Shown: positions 1 through 6,724 of the stretch, one piece after another
How positions within the stretch are numbered: the stretch's first letter is position 1
Layout: each line of letters begins with the position of its first letter
Source of the DNA: JAAFIP01 sp031367325
GTDB taxonomy: Bacteria > Pseudomonadota > Gammaproteobacteria > Burkholderiales > Burkholderiaceae_C
Reading direction: 5' to 3'
Assembly: GCA_031367325.1 (NCBI GenBank)
Contig: JANLPQ010000041.1
Span: forward strand, 1-64,000
Length of the DNA: 64,000 nt
Notes under the pieces: model-generated
What the model was told of the DNA's origin: nothing
The model's input: the letters and a program-made list of their open reading frames with translations, nothing else
Database searches by the model: none
Position numbers and translations under genes: made by a program

Positions 1-136
1 GGTCATGCCTGGCGACAACGTCAGCATCACCGTCAAGCTGATCAACCCGATCGCCATGGAAGAAGGCCTGCGTTTTGCTATCCGCGAAGGTGGCAAGACG
101 GTGGGTGCGGGCGTTGTGGCTAAGATCGTGGCGTAA
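1..136 (+). CDS. tuf: Elongation factor Tu, C-terminal end (partial)
   Basis: The reading frame is open from base 2 and gives 44 residues before TAA. They match the end of EF-Tu domain 3, including MPGDNVSITVKLINPIAME and the ending FAIREGGKTVGAGVVAKI. EF-Tu brings aminoacyl-tRNA to the ribosome as a GTP complex. The rest of the gene lies outside the window. rpsJ begins 17 bases downstream on the same strand, the usual tuf-rpsJ order of beta-proteobacteria, so the two are probably co-transcribed. Confidence 0.97.
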   Translation, partial: VMPGDNVSITVKLINPIAMEEGLRFAIREGGKTVGAGVVAKIVA

Positions 137-153
137 GTCAAGAAGGAAACATC

Positions 154-468
154 ATGGCTACCAAACAAAAAATCCGTATCCGCCTCAAAGCGTTTGACTA
201 CAAACTAATCGACCAATCGGCCGCTGAGATTGTGGACACCGCCAAGCGCACCGGCGCGATTGTCAAGGGCCCCGTGCCTTTGCCAACCCGCATGAAGCGT
301 TTTGACATCTTGAGCTCACCGCACGTTAACAAAACTGCGCGCGACCAGTTTGAGATCCGCACCCACCAGCGTTTGATGGACATCGTGGACCCTACGGATA
401 AAACCGTAGATGCACTGATGAAACTCGACCTGCCAGCAGGCGTGGACGTAGAGATCAAGTTGCAATAA
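154..468 (+). CDS. rpsJ: 30S ribosomal protein S10
   Basis: This 104-residue protein has the S10 family length (about 103). It begins MATKQKIRIRLKAFDYKLID and contains the conserved GPVPLPTR segment and the RTHQRLMDIVDPT loop. S10 belongs to the 30S head and also acts in antitermination with NusB. An AGGA ribosome site precedes the ATG. The gene follows tuf closely. It is separated from rplC by more than 350 bases that hold a terminator-like hairpin and a promoter, so it appears to belong to the tuf transcription unit rather than the downstream S10 cluster. Confidence 0.98.
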   Translation: MATKQKIRIRLKAFDYKLIDQSAAEIVDTAKRTGAIVKGPVPLPTRMKRFDILSSPHVNKTARDQFEIRTHQRLMDIVDPTDKTVDALMKLDLPAGVDVEIKLQ

Positions 469-495
469 TTGCTACTGTGGTTTTGAAACCAATCT

Positions 496-530
496 AAAGC
501 CTCTAGAAGCCTAACTTTTAGAGGCTTTTT
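496..530 (+). terminator. Rho-independent terminator after rpsJ
   Basis: The arms AAAGCCTCTA (496-505) and TAGAGGCTTT (519-528) are perfectly complementary around a 13-base loop, and the second arm runs into a T tract. Its position just after rpsJ suggests that the tuf-rpsJ transcript ends or is attenuated here. Confidence 0.75.
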
Positions 531-534
531 ACAT

Positions 535-578
535 GGTTTAGGCCGTAGATACTGCTCAAATAGCTATGAAAATCATAG
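535..578 (+). repeat. Dispersed palindromic repeat, diverged copy
   Basis: The stretch GGCCGTAGATACTGCTCAAA followed by TAGCTATGAAAATCATAG matches the family of repeats found at about a dozen other places in the window (see findings). The core is diverged: CTGCTCAAATAG replaces CTGCTCAAGCAG. The second palindrome CTATGAAAATCATAG is kept. Confidence 0.65.
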
Positions 579-690
579 TGTATTGTATTGCATTTGAGTT
601 AATGATGGGTGACCTGTGAGGCACCCGCAGGCTCACCACAATTCCTAATAGTCTTAGATGTCGCAACCTAGACGCTAATGCGTAACAGTC

Positions 691-719
691 TTGCACGCGC
701 CGCTAAAGCGGGTTATAAT
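691..719 (+). promoter_or_regulatory. Sigma70-type promoter for rplC cluster
   Basis: TTGCAC (691-696) and TATAAT (714-719) are separated by exactly 17 bases. This is a near-consensus housekeeping promoter about 100 bases before the rplC start. It explains how the ribosomal genes after the rpsJ terminator are expressed. The leader between the promoter and rplC is about 95 bases long. Confidence 0.8.
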
Positions 720-821
720 ATTAGGCTCTGCGTATTGTGCGTAGAGTATTTTTAACAGTCTTTCACATCAAAACGCCTGCCGCCAATTGCAGTGGCAGCG
801 GTGAAAGCTACGGAGAAAACA

Positions 822-1499
822 ATGAGTCAAAGCACCCGTTTGGGATTGCTTGGGCGCAAGGTGGGCATGATGCGTGTGTTCACTGATGATGGGGATTCAA
901 TTCCTGTCACGGTGATCGATGTGTCTAACAACCGTGTGACTCAGGTTAAGACCCTGGATAACGATGGCTATGTGTCCCTACAGGTCACATTCGGCGCACG
1001 CCGTGCGTCACGCGTTACCAAGCCTATGGCTGGCCACCTTGCGAAAGCAGGCGTTGAAGCTGGCGAAATCATCCAAGAATTCCGCGTTACCCAAGACGTC
1101 GCAGCCCAGCATGTAGCTGGTAGCGTAATCGCCGCCAACGTGGTGTTTACCACCGGCCAAAAGGTCGATGTGCAAGGCACCACGATCGGTAAGGGCTTCG
1201 CCGGCACTATCAAGCGTCACCATTTCAAGTCGCAGCGCGCGTCGCACGGTAACAGCCGGTCGCACAACGTGCCCGGCTCGATTTCGATGGCGCAAGATCC
1301 AGGTCGCGTGTTCCCAGGCAAGCGCATGTCAGGTCACCTCGGTGTTGACTTGGTCACCACGCAAAACCTTGACGTGATTCGTATCGACGAAGCACGCCAA
1401 TTGCTGATGGTCAAGGGCGCTATTCCAGGTTCGAAGAACGGTTTTGTCACTGTTCACCCTGCCGTCAAGGCAAAAACCGAAGTGAAAGGTGCTAAATAA
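822..1499 (+). CDS. rplC: 50S ribosomal protein L3
   Basis: The product has 225 residues when started at the ATG at 822, which has a CGGAGAA ribosome site; an upstream in-frame GTG is less likely. It shows the L3 signature LGRKVGMMRVF near the N terminus and the GTIKRHHFKSQRASHGNSRS loop that reaches toward the peptidyl-transferase centre. It is the first gene after the promoter at 691-719. Its stop codon overlaps the rplD start (TAATG). Confidence 0.97.
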   Translation: MSQSTRLGLLGRKVGMMRVFTDDGDSIPVTVIDVSNNRVTQVKTLDNDGYVSLQVTFGARRASRVTKPMAGHLAKAGVEAGEIIQEFRVTQDVAAQHVAGSVIAANVVFTTGQKVDVQGTTIGKGFAGTIKRHHFKSQRASHGNSRSHNVPGSISMAQDPGRVFPGKRMSGHLGVDLVTTQNLDVIRIDEARQLLMVKGAIPGSKNGFVTVHPAVKAKTEVKGAK

Positions 1500-2119
1500 T
1501 GCAACTCGACCTTCTGAATGACCAAGGTCAGGCTTCGTCCAAAATGGACGCCCCTGAGACCGTGTTTGGTCGCGACTACAACGAAGCGCTGATTCACCAA
1601 ATCGTCGTGGCTTTTCAAGCCAATGCACGCCAAGGTACCCGCGCCCAAAAAGACCGTGAGCAAGTTAAGCACTCGACCAAGAAGCCTTTTAAACAAAAGG
1701 GTACCGGTCGCGCTCGTGCAGGTATGACATCTTCCCCGCTGTGGCGCGGAGGCGGTCGTATTTTCCCGAACATGCCTGATGAAAACTTCACGCAAAAAAT
1801 CAACAAGAAGATGTACCGTGCTGGCATGGCTAGCATCTTCTCGCAGCTAGCCCGCGAAGGTCGTATTTCGGTGGTCGACTCCATGAAAGTCGACAGCCCA
1901 AAGACCAAGCAGTTTGCTGCCAAGTTGAAAGCCATGAACCTGCAATCCGTGATGGTGATTGCCGATGAGATCGATGAAAATCTGTACCTCGCATCGCGCA
2001 ATATCCCTAACGTGTTGGTGGTTGAGCCCCGCTACGCTGACCCCGTGTCACTCGTGCACTACAAAAAGATTTTGGTGACAAAAGCTGCTGTAGAAAAACT
2101 CAAGGAGATGTTCGCATGA
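1499..2119 (+). CDS. rplD: 50S ribosomal protein L4
   Basis: This is a 206-residue L4. The characteristic basic loop reads KQKGTGRARAGMTSSPLWRG, the part that lines the exit tunnel and contacts 23S rRNA. The start overlaps the rplC stop and the stop overlaps the rplW start by four bases, showing translational coupling. In E. coli L4 also represses the S10 operon; the long leader seen there was not recognised here. Confidence 0.97.
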   Translation: MQLDLLNDQGQASSKMDAPETVFGRDYNEALIHQIVVAFQANARQGTRAQKDREQVKHSTKKPFKQKGTGRARAGMTSSPLWRGGGRIFPNMPDENFTQKINKKMYRAGMASIFSQLAREGRISVVDSMKVDSPKTKQFAAKLKAMNLQSVMVIADEIDENLYLASRNIPNVLVVEPRYADPVSLVHYKKILVTKAAVEKLKEMFA

Positions 2120-2448
2120 GCGCTTCTAAAGTAAACAATGTCGCAAAATTCGACGAAGGTCGTTTGATGCAAGTGTTGGTTGCGCCGATCGTGTCTGAAA
2201 AGGCAACGATGATCGCTGAAGCCAGCAATGCTGTCACCTTCAAAGTACTGCAAGACGCCACCAAACCTGAGATCAAAGCCGCTGTGGAATTGATGTTCAA
2301 AGTTCAGGTTAAAGGCGTGTCTACCGTCAACATCAAGGGCAAAACCAAGCGTTTTGGCAAATCCACAGGTCGTCGCGACAACCTGCGTAAAGCCTATGTG
2401 CGCTTGATGCCCGGTCAAGAGCTGAACCTCTCTGGGGAGGCTGCGTAA
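2116..2448 (+). CDS. rplW: 50S ribosomal protein L23
   Basis: The product has 110 residues with the family pattern LVAPIVSEKATMIAEASNAVTF and the loop GKTKRFGKSTGRRDNLRKAY. L23 sits at the tunnel exit and docks trigger factor and SRP. An extra N-terminal stretch of about 15 residues precedes the family start. The start overlaps the rplD stop (ATGA), and the stop lies two bases before rplB. Confidence 0.96.
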   Translation: MSASKVNNVAKFDEGRLMQVLVAPIVSEKATMIAEASNAVTFKVLQDATKPEIKAAVELMFKVQVKGVSTVNIKGKTKRFGKSTGRRDNLRKAYVRLMPGQELNLSGEAA

Positions 2449-2450
2449 TC

Positions 2451-3275
2451 ATGGCTGTCATTAAAATGAAACCGACCAGCCCCGGCCAACGTGCCGTGGT
2501 TAAGGTCACACGTGACCATCTGTACAAGGGCGAGCCCTTTGCAGCGTTGCTCGAGCCGCAAATCCAAAAAGCGGGTCGTAACAACAACGGTCACATCACC
2601 ACCCGCCATAAAGGCGGCGGTCACAAGCACCACTACCGTGTAGTGGACTTTGTGCGCAACAAGGACGGTATTCCGGCCAAAGTTGAGCGCATTGAGTACG
2701 ATCCTAACCGTTCGGCTCACATTGCTTTGATCTGCTACGCCGACGGCTCACGCGCTTACATCATTGCTCCTCGCGGTGTTGAGCCAGGTGCCACGCTGAT
2801 GAACGGTGCAGAAGCACCGATCCGTGCAGGTAACTGTTTGCCAGTGCGCAACATTCCAGTCGGTTCAACCATTCACTGTATCGAGCTCAAAGTGGGTAAG
2901 GGTGCGCAGATGGTTCGCTCCGCTGGTACATCAGCCACCTTGCTAGCCCGTGAAGGCACCTACGCCCAAGTGCGTATGCGCTCTGGCGAAGTTCGCAAAG
3001 TGCACATTGAGTGCCGCGCCACGCTAGGCGAGGTTGCCAACGAAGAACACAGTCTGCGCCGTTTAGGCAAGGCCGGTGTTAAGCGTTGGATGGGTATCCG
3101 TCCTACCGTTCGCGGTGTGGCGATGAACCCAGTGGATCACCCACACGGCGGCGGCGAAGGCCGTACCGGCGAGGGTCGCCATGCAGTCGATCCGTGGGGT
3201 AACCTGACTAAGGGCTACCGTACCCGTAACAACAAACGCACGCAAGTCATGATCGTCTCGCGTCGTAAGAAATAA
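2451..3275 (+). CDS. rplB: 50S ribosomal protein L2
   Basis: The product has 274 residues, the standard L2 length. It contains GGGHKHHYRVVDF and the C-terminal signature GVAMNPVDHPHGGGEGRTG, which includes the conserved histidine near the peptidyl-transferase centre. L2 is a primary 23S-binding protein needed for subunit joining. It follows rplW with a two-base gap. Confidence 0.98.
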   Translation: MAVIKMKPTSPGQRAVVKVTRDHLYKGEPFAALLEPQIQKAGRNNNGHITTRHKGGGHKHHYRVVDFVRNKDGIPAKVERIEYDPNRSAHIALICYADGSRAYIIAPRGVEPGATLMNGAEAPIRAGNCLPVRNIPVGSTIHCIELKVGKGAQMVRSAGTSATLLAREGTYAQVRMRSGEVRKVHIECRATLGEVANEEHSLRRLGKAGVKRWMGIRPTVRGVAMNPVDHPHGGGEGRTGEGRHAVDPWGNLTKGYRTRNNKRTQVMIVSRRKK

Positions 3276-3287
3276 AGGGGAACCATA

Positions 3288-3566
3288 ATGACTCGTTCTC
3301 TGAAAAAAGGCCCCTTTGTTGACCATCACCTGATGGCCAAGGTCGACAAAGCCATTGCCACAAAAGATAAAAAACCACTTAAAACCTGGTCACGTCGCTC
3401 GATGATTTTGCCGGATTTTATCGGCTTAACCATTGCAGTACACAACGGTAAACAGCACATTCCTGTGTATGTGACTGACCAAATGGTTGGCCACAAGCTC
3501 GGTGAATTTGCGCTGACACGCACTTTTAAAGGCCACCCGGCTGATAAAAAAGTGGTGAAGAAATAA
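3288..3566 (+). CDS. rpsS: 30S ribosomal protein S19
   Basis: The product has 92 residues and begins MTRSLKKGPFVDHHLM, the S19 N-terminal signature. It also has WSRRSMILPDFIGLT and LGEFALTRTFKGHPADKK. S19 lies in the 30S head with S13. An AAGGGGAACC ribosome site precedes the ATG. Confidence 0.98.
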   Translation: MTRSLKKGPFVDHHLMAKVDKAIATKDKKPLKTWSRRSMILPDFIGLTIAVHNGKQHIPVYVTDQMVGHKLGEFALTRTFKGHPADKKVVKK

Positions 3567-3576
3567 GGAGCCGCAC

Positions 3577-3906
3577 ATGGAAACTAAAGCATCTTTGCGC
3601 GGTGTGCGCCTCTCGGTCGACAAAGGCCGTTTGGTAGCTGACCTGATTCGTGGCAAAAAAGTAGACCAAGCCCTTAACATCCTCACGTTCACGCAGAAAA
3701 AAGCTGCTGGTATTGTGAAGAAAGTGCTGAACTCTGCTATCGCTAACGCTGAGCACAATGATGGCGCTGACATCGACGAACTAAAGGTGAAAACCATCTA
3801 CGTTGAGCAAGGCACCACATTGAAGCGTTTTACCGCCAACGCCAAAGGCCGCGGCAACCGTATCAGCAAACCTACCTGCCACATTTATGTGGTTGTGGGT
3901 AACTGA
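3577..3906 (+). CDS. rplV: 50S ribosomal protein L22
   Basis: The product has 109 residues. It shows the L22 fold residues LRGVRLSVDKGRLVADLIRG and the long beta-hairpin segment with RGNRISKPTCHIYVVV, which forms part of the exit tunnel wall. An AAGGAG site lies just before the ATG, and the gene continues the canonical order rpsS-rplV-rpsC. Confidence 0.97.
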   Translation: METKASLRGVRLSVDKGRLVADLIRGKKVDQALNILTFTQKKAAGIVKKVLNSAIANAEHNDGADIDELKVKTIYVEQGTTLKRFTANAKGRGNRISKPTCHIYVVVGN

Positions 3907-3921
3907 AAGGACTGAAATACT

Positions 3922-4824
3922 ATGGGACAAAAAATCCACCCAACCGGTTTTCGTCTGTCGGTGAGCCGTAATTGGTCCAGCCGCTGGTACGCAAGCAACT
4001 CTGATTTTGCTGGCATGCTGGCAGAAGACATCAAGGTACGCGAGTACCTGAAAGCCAAGCTGAAAAACGCCGCCGTATCGCGTGTGTTGATCGAGCGTCC
4101 CGCTAAAAATGCACGTATCACGATTTACTCGGCACGTCCGGGCGTCGTGATCGGCAAAAAAGGCGAGGACATCGAAAACTTGAAGCGCGATTTGTCCGCC
4201 AAGCTAGGCGTGCCAGTGGCAGTGAACATCGAAGAAGTGCGCAAGCCCGAGATCGATGCCAAACTGATTGCTGACAGCATTACCCAGCAACTGGAAAAAC
4301 GCATCATGTTCCGCCGTGCCATGAAACGCGCCATGCAAAACGCCATGCGTTTGGGCGCTCAGGGCATCAAGATCATGTCTTCGGGTCGCTTGAACGGCAT
4401 CGAGATTGCACGTTGCGAATGGTACCGTGAAGGTCGTGTGCCATTGCACACACTGCGCGCTGACATTGACTACGGCACCTCCGAAGCGTCAACCACGTAC
4501 GGCATTATTGGCGTGAAAGTTTGGGTTTACAAGGGTGATACCTTGGGCCGTAACGATCTGCCTGCAGCCGTAGAGCCTCGTTCAGACGAAGATCGTAAGC
4601 CACGCGGACCTCGTCGCGATGGCCCAGGCGGTCGTCCATCGGGTGACCGTCCACCTGCACGCGGCGCACGCCGTCCTGCAGGCACGAACACCGCCCCAGC
4701 CGATGGCAGCGACAAGCCTGTTGAAGCCACCCCATCTGCCACTACCACCGTTAAGCGCGTACGTAAAGTCGCGCCAGCAGACAGCAGCACCAGCGCTGCC
4801 GCCGCTGACGGAAAAGGAGAATAA
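3922..4824 (+). CDS. rpsC: 30S ribosomal protein S3 with long C-terminal tail
   Basis: The first 215 or so residues are a normal S3: MGQKIHPTGFRLSV at the start, the KH motif VIGKKGEDIENLKRDL, and the C-terminal signature IGVKVWVYKGD. The whole protein has 300 residues, against 233 in E. coli. The additional tail is rich in Arg, Pro, Gly, Ala and Thr, and looks disordered. S3 forms part of the mRNA entry site. rplP follows after two bases. The tail is open and in frame, so it is not a sequencing break. Confidence 0.96.
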   Translation: MGQKIHPTGFRLSVSRNWSSRWYASNSDFAGMLAEDIKVREYLKAKLKNAAVSRVLIERPAKNARITIYSARPGVVIGKKGEDIENLKRDLSAKLGVPVAVNIEEVRKPEIDAKLIADSITQQLEKRIMFRRAMKRAMQNAMRLGAQGIKIMSSGRLNGIEIARCEWYREGRVPLHTLRADIDYGTSEASTTYGIIGVKVWVYKGDTLGRNDLPAAVEPRSDEDRKPRGPRRDGPGGRPSGDRPPARGARRPAGTNTAPADGSDKPVEATPSATTTVKRVRKVAPADSSTSAAAADGKGE

Positions 4825-4826
4825 AC

Positions 4827-5243
4827 ATGCTGCAACCCGCTCGCCGGAAATACCGCAAAGAGCAAAAAGGTCGTAACACGGGTGTAGCCACCCGTGGTGC
4901 AACAGTTGCCTTTGGTGACTTTGGCCTTAAGTCCACTGATCGCGGCCGCCTTACAGCGCGCCAGATCGAAGCTGCACGTCGCGCGATTTCGCGTCACGTT
5001 AAGCGTGGTGGTCGTATCTGGATCCGTGTCTTCCCTGACAAGCCGATTTCTCATAAGCCTGCTGAAGTGCGTATGGGTAACGGTAAAGGTAACCCTGAGT
5101 ACTACGTGGCTGAGATTCAGCCAGGTAAAGTGCTGTACGAAATCGTGGGCGTGCCAGAAGCTCTGGCGCGCGAAGCGTTCACCTTGGCCGCTGCAAAGCT
5201 GCCCCTGCGTACCACGTTTGTGGCCCGCTTGATTGGCCAATAA
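4827..5243 (+). CDS. rplP: 50S ribosomal protein L16
   Basis: The product has 138 residues and begins MLQPARRKYRKEQKGRNTG, the L16 signature. It contains the KGGRIWIRVFPDKPIS-like motif, here as KRGGRIWIRVFPDKPISHKP, and GKGNPEYYVAEI. L16 contacts 23S rRNA near the A site. A GGAGA site lies at the end of rpsC, so the two are coupled. Confidence 0.98.
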   Translation: MLQPARRKYRKEQKGRNTGVATRGATVAFGDFGLKSTDRGRLTARQIEAARRAISRHVKRGGRIWIRVFPDKPISHKPAEVRMGNGKGNPEYYVAEIQPGKVLYEIVGVPEALAREAFTLAAAKLPLRTTFVARLIGQ

Positions 5244-5260
5244 TTCAGGAGAAATAAGAA

Positions 5261-5455
5261 ATGAACGCTACTGAACTACGCCAAAAAGATGTTGCTGGCC
5301 TGCAAACCGAAATCAAAGAGCTGCAAAAAGCCCACTTTGGTATGCGCATGCAAAAAGCCACGCAGCAACTGAACAACACGTCCCAGCTTAAAGTGGTCAA
5401 GCGCAGTATTGCGCGCGCCAAAACCATCCTTGCGCAAACGCAAGCTGTTAAATAA
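5261..5455 (+). CDS. rpmC: 50S ribosomal protein L29
   Basis: The product has 64 residues with the two-helix L29 pattern: MNATELRQKDVAGLQTEIKE, then LFNLRMQ-like HFGMRMQKATQQL and VVKRSIARAKTIL. L29 lies next to L23 at the tunnel exit. An AGGAGAAATAAG site precedes the ATG. Confidence 0.97.
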   Translation: MNATELRQKDVAGLQTEIKELQKAHFGMRMQKATQQLNNTSQLKVVKRSIARAKTILAQTQAVK

Positions 5456-5466
5456 AGGAGCACCAG

Positions 5467-5736
5467 ATGACTGAAGCTAAAACTTCTCTAAAGCGCACCT
5501 TAATTGGCAAGGTGGTCAGCGACAAACGCGCCAAAACCGTCACGGTTTTGATTGAGCGCCGTGTAAAGCATGAGCTGTATGGCAAAATCGTAGGCAAATC
5601 CAGCAAGTACCACGCCCATGACGAAAAGGGTGAGTACAAAATGGGTGACACCATCGAGATTACTGAAAGCAGGCCTATTTCCAAAACCAAAAACTGGGTG
5701 GTAACCCGTTTGGTTGAGAAAGCCGTCAACGTTTAA
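5467..5736 (+). CDS. rpsQ: 30S ribosomal protein S17
   Basis: The product has 89 residues with the S17 OB-fold pattern: LIGKVVSDKRAKTVTVLIER, then KYHAHDE and GDTIEITESRPISKTKNW. It is the last ribosomal gene here. A terminator follows, and the next gene is a peroxiredoxin, so the spc genes that usually come next (rplN, rplX, rplE) are elsewhere in this genome. Confidence 0.98.
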   Translation: MTEAKTSLKRTLIGKVVSDKRAKTVTVLIERRVKHELYGKIVGKSSKYHAHDEKGEYKMGDTIEITESRPISKTKNWVVTRLVEKAVNV

Positions 5737-5767
5737 TATTTAAACTTTGGTGTCGCAAGGCAATATA

Positions 5768-5795
5768 AAAAGGCTCACTCTGGTGGGCCTTTTTT
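5768..5795 (+). terminator. Terminator of the S10 cluster
   Basis: AAAGGCTCAC and GTGGGCCTTT pair with one mismatch around a TCTG loop, and the second arm continues into a run of seven T. It lies about 30 bases after the rpsQ stop. Confidence 0.8.
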
Positions 5796-5975
5796 CATGG
5801 TGCTATAGCCAAATGGCTTGACCGCATAACGCTCTAAGCAGTGTCGATGTGCACTTAAAACTGCAATTAAACGCTGCGCACACTGTGGGCTTACAGTCCG
5901 TCGTATGATGACGGATTGAATTCCTTTACAGCGATCTCCATCATTCACTCCAACTCACTATAAGGAACAAACCCG

Positions 5976-6482
5976 ATGATAAAAGTAGGCGACACCCTCC
6001 CCGCAAGCACTTTAATGGAATACTCTGAAGTCGAAGGCGGCGGTTGCAGCATTGGCCCTAATGCAGTGGACGTAGCAAAAGCTACCGCTGGCAAAACCAT
6101 CGCGCTATTCGCTTTGCCCGGCGCGTTTACACCTACTTGCTCCGCCAAGCATGTCCCTGGCTATGCTGACCACGCAGCCGACTTTAAGGCTGCTGGTGTA
6201 GACGAGATTTGGTGCGTTAGCGTGAACGATGCCTTTGTGATGGGTGCATGGGCACGTGATCAAAAAACTGAAGGCAAAGTACGTATGTTGGCCGATGGTG
6301 ACGCAGCTTTTGCCAAGGCTACGGGCCTGACGCTTGATTTGACTGGTAAAGGCATGGGCCTGCGCTCTAACCGTTACTCGATGCTGATCAGAGACGGCAA
6401 AGTCGCTACTCTCAACATTGAAGGCCCAGGCAAGTTTGAAGTGAGTGATGCAGCCACTATGCTGGCGCAAGCTAAAGTTTAA
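5976..6482 (+). CDS. Peroxiredoxin, Prx5/redoxin type
   Basis: The product has 168 residues. The motif PGAFTPTCSAKHVPGY places the peroxidatic cysteine at about residue 55 and is typical of the Prx5 (AhpC/TSA-like redoxin) family. The later segment NRYSMLIRDGKV also fits. These enzymes reduce hydrogen peroxide and organic hydroperoxides using thioredoxin or glutathione. No signal peptide is visible, so it should be cytoplasmic. It stands alone between two terminators, so it is probably monocistronic. Other cysteines at about 24 and 80 could act in resolution, but this cannot be decided from the sequence. Confidence 0.92.
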   Translation: MIKVGDTLPASTLMEYSEVEGGGCSIGPNAVDVAKATAGKTIALFALPGAFTPTCSAKHVPGYADHAADFKAAGVDEIWCVSVNDAFVMGAWARDQKTEGKVRMLADGDAAFAKATGLTLDLTGKGMGLRSNRYSMLIRDGKVATLNIEGPGKFEVSDAATMLAQAKV

Positions 6483-6502
6483 AAAACAGGAAAACTCACT
6501 TG

Positions 6503-6541
6503 AATGGCCTAAACTGCAACTTGCGGTTTAGGCCATTTTCT
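6503..6541 (+). terminator. Terminator after peroxiredoxin gene
   Basis: AATGGCCTAAAC (6503-6514) pairs perfectly with GTTTAGGCCATT (6526-6537), and the second arm runs into TTTT. It lies about 20 bases after the peroxiredoxin stop codon. Confidence 0.8.
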
Positions 6542-6724
6542 TTGTGTATCGGCAACGTACACTTAGGCGGATTCGCAGGGTATTTTATGGAGTGTAGTTT
6601 CAAAAATATTGCGTAAAGACTAGATTAATGACCATGCAACCTTAAAATCACAGAGCGGTGGTTAGTTTTCAAAAAGCTGTCTGCCTGACTATGATCACCC
6701 GCTCACTTTAAGCACTACACGCCC

